Part shown: one piece after another, positions 55,559 to 64,000 of the stretch | Layout of the letters: each line of letters starts with the position of its first letter | Position numbering within the stretch: position 1 is the first letter of the stretch | DNA from: Catenaria anguillulae PL171 | Taxonomy: Eukaryota; Blastocladiomycota; Blastocladiomycetes; Blastocladiales; Catenariaceae | DNA: 64,000 nucleotides | Assembly (NCBI GenBank): GCA_002102555.1 | Contig: MCFL01000007.1 | Coordinates: forward strand, 124,001-188,000 | Reading direction: 5' to 3' | The notes under the pieces: generated by a model | The model's input: the letters and a program-made list of their open reading frames with translations, nothing else | Databases searched by the model: none | Told to the model about the DNA's origin: nothing | Program-made: the position numbers and the translations under genes

Positions 55559-56726
55559 ATGCTTCGACAGCCTTTTGTGACGCAAGCGCAAAGCCAACAC
55601 TCCGATTTTGACCTTGACTTTGACCTCGAGCTCGACGTCAAACCCGCCGACTTGTCTCAACTCGCAACGCCCGCCAATCTACTCGGTCTCAACCGTCCGT
55701 CGCACGCCTTGGTCAGTTCTCATACCAAGAGGCCCGGCTCGACGCCTTTTGCTGCTCATTTACTCCCCGCGGTATGCGCCACTGGATGCCTACCGTCCTC
55801 TTGGTTGCCGTTCAATGACATGCACTGACCATTGTGGGGTTGCCCCAAAACACCCATGTATGCAGAAAACCCCACCACTCGGACTCGCCGGCCCCAGCAG
55901 ACTCCGCAACGAGGTCGTCCTCACTTCCTCGTCTTCTGGCTCATCATCATCGTCCAGCGTGTCAAGCAGGAGCTTTGCCTCTGGCTATTTGATCAAGAAA
56001 AACCTCGTCTCTGTCGGCACCTCACCTTCACACCCTTCAACACACCAGTCCGCCGCCATGCTGACCAGCTCGCCGCCCGGGTCGCCCGCCCATGTAACCA
56101 TCGGGACGTCCCCTCCACCCTCGTCTTCTCCGAAAGCCGCATCGTCATCCTCGTCAGCCAAGCAAGCCATGTCGCCGCCCTCGAGTCCAGCGCACCACCA
56201 CCATCATCACCATCACCACGCACCGGGCCGGCCACTCTGGGAGCAATACATTCTGAGCGCAGATCTTCCCTCGGACATTGACGACAATGACGACGACGAG
56301 TACTTGCCCGAGCAGGACGCAGACATTGTCGCGGCCGACGGTGCAGAAGCATACGAGTACCTTGAGCGGCTACCAGAGGATGACGACGACGACGACGACG
56401 ACGATGACGATCATGTCGATTCTGAATGGGTGGGCGACGAGCTCGTGGCCGGCTTGGACAAGCAGGAAACACGGTGGCTCAAGTATGAGCAGCTCATGCC
56501 TGCACAGGTCCTTGTCACGTGGCGCAGATTCTTGTATGTGGACGGTGGGTTGTTTGCACTCAAGGTTTTGTTGGCCGTGCTCGTGTCGGCTGTGGTGTTT
56601 GGGTTGGTTGTGTCTTGGCAGAGTCCGTTGACGTTACTCACAAGTGATGGGTGGGTCAAGATGGCGGATGCAATTGGAAGGGTCAGGAGACTGGTGTTTG
56701 TACGGGCAGTTCGATTCGATTTGTAA
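55559..56726 (+). CDS. Acidic, His-tract membrane protein of unknown function
   Basis: ATG 55559 starts MLRQPFVTQAQSQHSDF, with an alternating Asp-Leu stretch; a frame change near 55720 leads to PRYAPLDAYRPLGCRSMT and a Ser-rich linker. The middle holds a nine-His run and an eleven-Asp run (about 56380-56415), then VDSEWVGDELVAGLDKQE, RWLKYEQLMPAQVLVTWRR, one hydrophobic helix (FALKVLLAVLVSAVVFGLVV) and a short end at 56726. The helix near the C-terminus suggests a tail-anchored or type II protein. I do not know the family. Confidence 0.5.
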
Positions 56727-56947
56727 GTATCCTCTAATTGCGGTTTGGTTCTTGTTCTTGTTGAGTTGTAGGTATTAACTTGGTTGAGTGAATCCGTTCC
56801 CTGCCTTTTTGGTGATTTTGGTATGACATGAAAATGAACCAGGCTCCTTGCCGAACAAGTGTGTGATTCTATATTGCATTGATACCGAGCAAAATGACTC
56901 GCAAGCACTTCTCCACCAATCTTTCCCTCATGTGCCTCCGTTGACGG

Positions 56948-57947
56948 TTATCCATTGTCCTTGCGCAACATTCCCGAGACCTTGAACCCACCTCGCGACC
57001 CGGCCATGCCGCCTCCACTGCTACCAACGATGCCTCCATGCCCAGTCGCCATGCCTGGCGGTAACTGGATTCCGCGATATTGCGGAGCGCGCAAGTGCCG
57101 AATGACATGATGTTCCGACGAGTTTGCTTCGTCAAAGTAGTTGAGATTGAGGTTGGCGGCGATGAGCTGGCCCAGCCGGCGCAATTCCTGAGCACATGTA
57201 CACAGTGTAATGTCGTGAGCGGGCGAATGAGAGAAGCGAGTGGGGCAAGCAATCATGGAGTACATTGACATTGGTCGACGAGCCCGAAATGCGGCGCTGG
57301 TCGACTTGAAATCCGTTGAACACGAGATAATAATACCTCGCCGAACGAGCACCAGTCGAACCACGAGCCTCACGCTTGAGTCGAATGTACACATTGTGCA
57401 GAGCTCCACGAGTGTACAACGTGTTGTCGTGTGCAAACGTGTACTCCATGGTCTCCATGTTGAGCGTGTAGATGCGGCGCGGCCGGTAGTTGTGAATGGA
57501 TGCGAGGGAAATGATGACACCAAAGAGCGGAAAGAGAAAGAGGTTCTTGAGGCAGGTTTTGCGTGGGAATGGTCAATCGGAGAAGCACATGGCTTGAGCC
57601 GGGAAGAGTTGGTGCCTGCGTACATTGTCCGAGACGAGATTCGTCGATGTCCAGACGATGATGAAGAGGACGGACACGACCAGGCCCAACACGGCGACGT
57701 AAAGCTTGCGGTATCGCACAGATAACCGGTAGACTGTCGTGACACACAGGCAAAACAAAGGTACGCCATTCCATTACCTTTCCCACGGGTACTGGTTCGA
57801 TGGTTTCAACATACTATTTGGCCCCAGCCTTTCAAAGGGATATAACGGATTACTCTCCAGCTTTTCAAGCAGCTTGCTTTCTGCTGGGCGCATCCACCGC
57901 TCAATCCTCATGAGCACACCCGTCAGATTCTTGGGTATCGAAGCCAT
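56948..57947 (-). CDS. TMEM249-like membrane protein, probably flagellar
   Basis: ATG 57947 starts MASIPKNLTGVLMRIERWM, with ESNPLYPFERLGPNSMLKPS and PWE before a donor near 57774. The next exon carries YRKLYVAVLGLVVSVLFIIV (a membrane helix) and, after another short intron, IYTLNMETMEYTFAHDNTLY, ALHNVYIRLKREARG and YYYLVFNGFQVDQRRISG. The last exon reads LRRLGQLIAANLNLNYFDE, SSEHHVIRHLRAPQYRG and a Gly/Met-rich tail. The YIRL, YYLVLNGF and NLNYFD elements are those I associate with TMEM249, an auxiliary subunit of the sperm CatSper channel; I could not verify this by search. One base seems to be missing at the first splice join. It is head to head with KATNAL2. Confidence 0.55.
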
Positions 57948-58246
57948 ACTGCTGATCGTGTCTGTGTGTCAAGGTGTCGGGAGGTGCGGATGGTCCGAAT
58001 CTGTCTTGGCTTGCGGAACCGTGAAAATTTCATAGGGTTAGTTCTCATTGGCAAAATGCATAGTCTTCTGTTAGTCGTTTCAGGGCCAAACGTTTCTCTC
58101 TGTTTTGTGTACAACGCAGCTCGTCGTCATGACCGCGACCATCCCGTTGCGTTCGCGATAAGCCGTTGAGACCCTTGCACTACTTCATATGTAGCCAACA
58201 AGTGCATGCCTTTTGCGTTTGAGTGGCCATTACTCGACTCGGTGCA
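57948..58246. promoter_or_regulatory. Bidirectional promoter TMEM249-like / KATNAL2
   Basis: 299 bases separate the two divergent start codons of genes with likely flagellar roles, so shared control is plausible. No RFX-type palindrome was recognised by eye. Confidence 0.45.
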
Positions 58247-60454
<2,208 letters not shown>

Positions 60455-61750
60455 ATAGAGAGTAGGTTCTGACACCCATTGGCAGGTCGGCGGGTTTGAA
60501 TCCTTACCAAATATGAAACAAAACGATGAATTGCGGAAGGGATCTAGTGCTGATGTCTCACCCTCGATCGTGGTTTTTCGCACAAGTCCTGCCTTTAAAT
60601 TTGGGCGGTTTCCGATCGAGCAGATGTTTCTTCCCGGTTCCTCCGCTGAACGCTCGTGGGGTAAGTGCGCTGGAGCTGCAACGAGGATAGCCAAAGGTAG
60701 ACACTCGCTCGACATGATCACAATATGGCGAGGTCGCCAAGAGTGATGCCAACGGATGGAAGCGACCGAGAACCCGAAAAACGTGGTTGGAAGAGACGCG
60801 AACCCCGAGGTAGCTCATGGCGAACAATCATTGAGTAAGTGTGTACATATACAGCCCGCGCAGGCTTTCACTCTTCAAGCTTAGCATTGTATTGAAGCCG
60901 GGGAGTTGGCTTTGGGCTGATGGGCCAGGGCAGGAGTGGAATCGTGACGAGCTCGCTGACCTGTATCCTGTACGCACGAGCAACGTTCTCGATGCATCCC
61001 CCAGCCCAGCCCATCCCTGCATGCGTGGATCCTGTAACAAACGCAACTTTCTTCCGGCGCCTCGTCAAGCGCCCCTCACATGTCCATGCAACGGCAATAT
61101 GCACACGCACACACGGCACCACCTACATGGATCCTGCTGACGATGCCCAAATCGAGCGCTGCGCACGGCCGGGCCCTCTCAGCGAGCGATGTCACTGATC
61201 CGACACAGACACACAGCCAGCTGCTGCGCAGTATAAAGTCGAGGGAGATCCCCAACATCTTTTCCGACGATCCCATTCATCACCATTCTCCTCGCCCTCC
61301 AAGCTGCTCGTCGTTAGCAGCCAACCATACAACTCATTACCCCTCCGGATCCACGTTTTCTCGTCCGTCGTGGTGCGTAAACCTCTTGGCTTCTTCATGA
61401 TTGCCTCGCACTCCGAGCCGCCGCTGGCAGCGTCTTGCTGCACGCCCGTTCGCTTCCTGCCTTCTCCTGTGTTGTTGTGGTCCGACGGGTCTCGCTTTCG
61501 GACTTGCCGTTGGCGGCGGCAGTTGACCACTGGGCATGTATGCGTTCGTGTGCAGACCCGGCTGGTACAGTAGGTGCAGATGGTCCTCATCTTGCATCAG
61601 ATTGCTGCAATCTCCGCCCATGTCTCACGCGCAAGCTCCAGATGTGCTGGATCAGGGTCATTGGTATTTGTGGCTGACATATTGTACTTCGAAACGAACG
61701 CTTGTAGACGACCTCATTGTCATACAAGCTCGTAGCTAGCTTTCTCAACC
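60455..61750. other. Long intergenic region, glucoamylase upstream region
   Basis: 1.3 kb without a convincing gene. TATAAA occurs at 61232-61237, about 510 bases before the glucoamylase ATG; if used, the leader is long or has an upstream exon. No RNA gene or mobile element recognised. Confidence 0.4.
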
Positions 61751-63309
61751 ATGAAGCTCTCCATCCTCTTTGTCTTGGCGTGTTCCGCCCTCACCATCAC
61801 CGCCCAGTCGTTGGGCGCCGATTTCGATCGCTTTGTCAACGAACATCGTGACCTTTCCTTCAAGCTCACGCTCGAAAACATCAGCCCGGCTGGCACGCAT
61901 CCCGGGTGTGTGATTGCCTCCCCTTCCAAGCACACGCCGCCGTATTACTTCCACTGGGTGCGCGATGGCGCCTTGGTCATGGACTCGTTGCTCGTCGCAT
62001 ACGAAAAGACCACCGACCGTGCTCGTGCTGAGCTCTTGGAAAAGACCTTGTGGGACTTTGTTGGCATGACTCGCAAGATCCAGTCGGTCAAGACTTTGGC
62101 CGCCTCAGACTACGATCCGCTTGGTATTGCTGATGCAAAGTACAATGTTGACGGATCGGTACATGGGATTTTGCCATTTTGTCGACCTGTTGGTATGATT
62201 TTGACCGGCGGCTAACTGACATGCACTCTGTCGTCATTCGACAGGCATACATGGGCGACTGGGGCCGCCCGCAGCACGATGGCCCCGCACTCCGCGCCTC
62301 GTCGCTCATGCGCTTTGCTCAAGAGTATCTGCGCCGTGGCGGATCGATCGACCGGGTTCGCAACGAGCTCTACCGTCCCGCCTTGCCTGCCGACACGCCC
62401 ATCAAGACCGACTTGGAACTGACGACTCGTGCCCTCGGTAAGCCCAACTTTGACCTGTGGGAGGAGATCATGGGTCAACACTTTTACACCACAATTGCCC
62501 AACGCCGTGCCCTCTTGACCGGTGCCAAGTTTGCGCGATTCATGAACGACGGCGGTGCAGGCGACTGGTACGCCACCAAGGCCAAGCAACTCGATGCCGA
62601 GCTCAACGCATACTGGGACGAGGAGCGCAAGTACATGATTGCCACGCGTGACTTTACCGAAGAGTATGGCCGCAAGAAGAAGGCTTCCAACTTGGACGTG
62701 GCCGTGATGCTCGGTGTCTTGCACTCGTACGGTGATGTCACGGACGATTTCTTTGCGCCAGACAATGATCGGGTGCTGGCAACCGTTCTTCGTCTCAAGC
62801 AAGCGCACCGTGCCGAGTTCCCGATCAACACGCGGTACCGCCCCGACCTCCCGCCGGCGATTGGTCGCTACACCGAGGATGTGTATGATGGGACCGAGAA
62901 CAAGGGAACCAAGGGCAACCCGTGGTTCTTGACCACGATTGGGGCCGCCGAGCTCCATTACCGGATCGTCACGCGTGCAGCGCGTCGCGGGTCCATTGCC
63001 ATTTCCCAACTGGCACTCCCCTTCTACCAAGATGTGCTCGCGGGATCCGAGTTCAAGCCGCAGGCCGGTACCTTTGCAAAGGGATCGCAAGAGTTCAACG
63101 CCATTACTCGCGGGTTGGTGCGCATGGGCGACTTGTATCTGGAACGTGTGCGCGTTCATTTAGGTCCTGACCGTCGCATGGCCGAGCAACTTCACCGTGA
63201 TACCGGATTCCAGTTGTCGGCCTCGGACTTGACGTGGAATTATGCCTCGTTCTTGACGGCATCGTATGCCCGTGATGATGCCCGTGTTGCGTATCCTGGC
63301 GCATTTTGA
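61751..63309 (+). CDS. Secreted glucoamylase, glycoside hydrolase family 15
   Basis: Releases glucose from the non-reducing ends of starch or glycogen outside the cell. Two exons, 61751-62158 and 62245-63309, joined by a GT-AG intron (VDGS to AYMGDWG), give 490 residues. A signal peptide is plain at residues 1-18 (MKLSILFVLACSALTITA). GH15 motifs: YYFHWVRDGALVMDSL, DWGRPQHDGPALRASSLM, PNFDLWEEIMGQHFYTT (catalytic acid Glu209) and, near the end, AEQLHRDTGFQLSASDLTW (catalytic base Glu450). The protein ends right after the catalytic domain, so there is no starch-binding domain. Frame intact. Confidence 0.95.
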
Positions 63310-64000
63310 GCCGTCTTGAGCGTGTCACTTGTTTCCAATCATGATGTTTGAATGTTCGGTGTGATGTGTTTTTTTGTTTGTTTGTTTGTTTCCACCGAGA
63401 ATTTAGTTAGAGGCAGTTAAAGAGTGCTAGCCACTGCCGGATTGCATCCGAAACAGAATGGCTCGGAGATGAGCACGAGAGGGAGGAGAGCGTGCCGCAC
63501 AAATCACAACTGTCAGAGCATCAGAGCATCATGCACTCACGGTCATACCTCACCTAGGTAAATACCTCCTAAGTCAGTAGAACTTGAGCGGGACATCTTC
63601 AGCCACTGTACCTGGTGATGGGGCCGCGCTTTGTGCGCGCGAAGTGGCTCCATTCTGCGTGGATGCGCATGCACATTTGGTCTATTTGCCATCGATCCAG
63701 GGCGTCGAGATTAAATTAATGACGGCCACCGGTTGCAAGTCAGCTGATATTTCCACTCTGCGCTTGCACATGTGCGATCGATTGTTGCATCGTCGATTCG
63801 GCAAGATCGAATGCCGACACTGGGGATCGCAAGTCAAGGCCAATCACGTAGTTGCACTGAAGATAGTGCAGCGACTTGGGTGAGAGAGGGTTCTCTGCTC
63901 CATGTACCGGTACCTTGTTCTGAGGGTTTCTGGAATAGAATGTGCGCAGCCCCAAACAAAAGTCATCTGAGAATTGAAGTTGGTCAGCGCCAAGCGAGCG
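63310..64000. other. 3' flank of glucoamylase and right edge
   Basis: 691 bases with a (GTTT)n repeat near its start. Open frames up to 99 codons exist without recognisable motifs. Confidence 0.35.
63369..63391. repeat. Simple (GTTT)n repeat
   Basis: A T run followed by about four GTTT units just after the glucoamylase stop codon; likely in its 3' untranslated region. Confidence 0.8.

Overview
The window looks like nuclear DNA of a zoosporic (flagellated) fungus. Genes are dense and mostly single-copy, with short GT-AG introns of about 60-90 bases. Typical fungal genes (PEX16, DENND6/AFI1-type DENN protein, secreted GH15 glucoamylase, MUP1-like permease) sit beside genes that only flagellated lineages keep: kinesin-9 (KIF9), CFAP45, KATNAL2 and a TMEM249-like protein. 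Moderate GC and these gene families would fit Blastocladiomycota or chytrids; that placement is inference.

Layout. 1-9.2 kb: the 5' part of a WAPL cohesin-release gene (runs off the left edge), divergent kinesin-9, then RAP1GDS1/SmgGDS and TRM82/WDR4 in tandem on the minus strand. 9.7-11.3 kb: a membrane-anchored ankyrin plus JmjC protein. 11.4-18.8 kb: DENND6 divergent from CFAP45, followed by two unfamiliar small genes (one with three VHxH[FL]PF motifs, one with an N-myristoylation start). 18.8-27 kb: a family-16 methyltransferase, a membrane-tethered bZIP factor, and two stretches of unresolved coding sequence. 27.8-34.9 kb: an APC amino-acid permease, an SPX-ACT-phosphoserine phosphatase fusion, and a DDE transposon gene. 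35-45 kb: weak coding signals, a proline-rich single-pass membrane protein, lipoate-protein ligase head-to-head with PEX16, an acidic unknown protein and a RhoGAP-like protein. 45.8-55.2 kb: housekeeping block CCT6, Sel1-repeat protein, M20 dipeptidase, Sm-F and RRP41. 55.5-64 kb: an acidic membrane protein, TMEM249-like head-to-head with KATNAL2, and glucoamylase.

Functional threads are flagellum/basal-body biology (four genes), RNA processing (Sm-F, RRP41, TRM82), proteostasis (CCT6, Sel1, membrane bZIP) and phosphate or serine metabolism. The most unusual gene is the SPX-phosphoserine phosphatase fusion at 30813-32914, which would couple serine synthesis to inositol-pyrophosphate/phosphate sensing.

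A caution applies throughout: about ten otherwise well-conserved genes need one missing base restored at one or more sites, nearly always beside a short G, C or A run. Other genes (CCT6, Sel1, M20, Sm-F, RRP41, KATNAL2, GH15) are clean. I read this as draft-assembly deletion error rather than gene decay. Exon limits are given where both splice sites and protein conservation agree; otherwise they are marked tentative.
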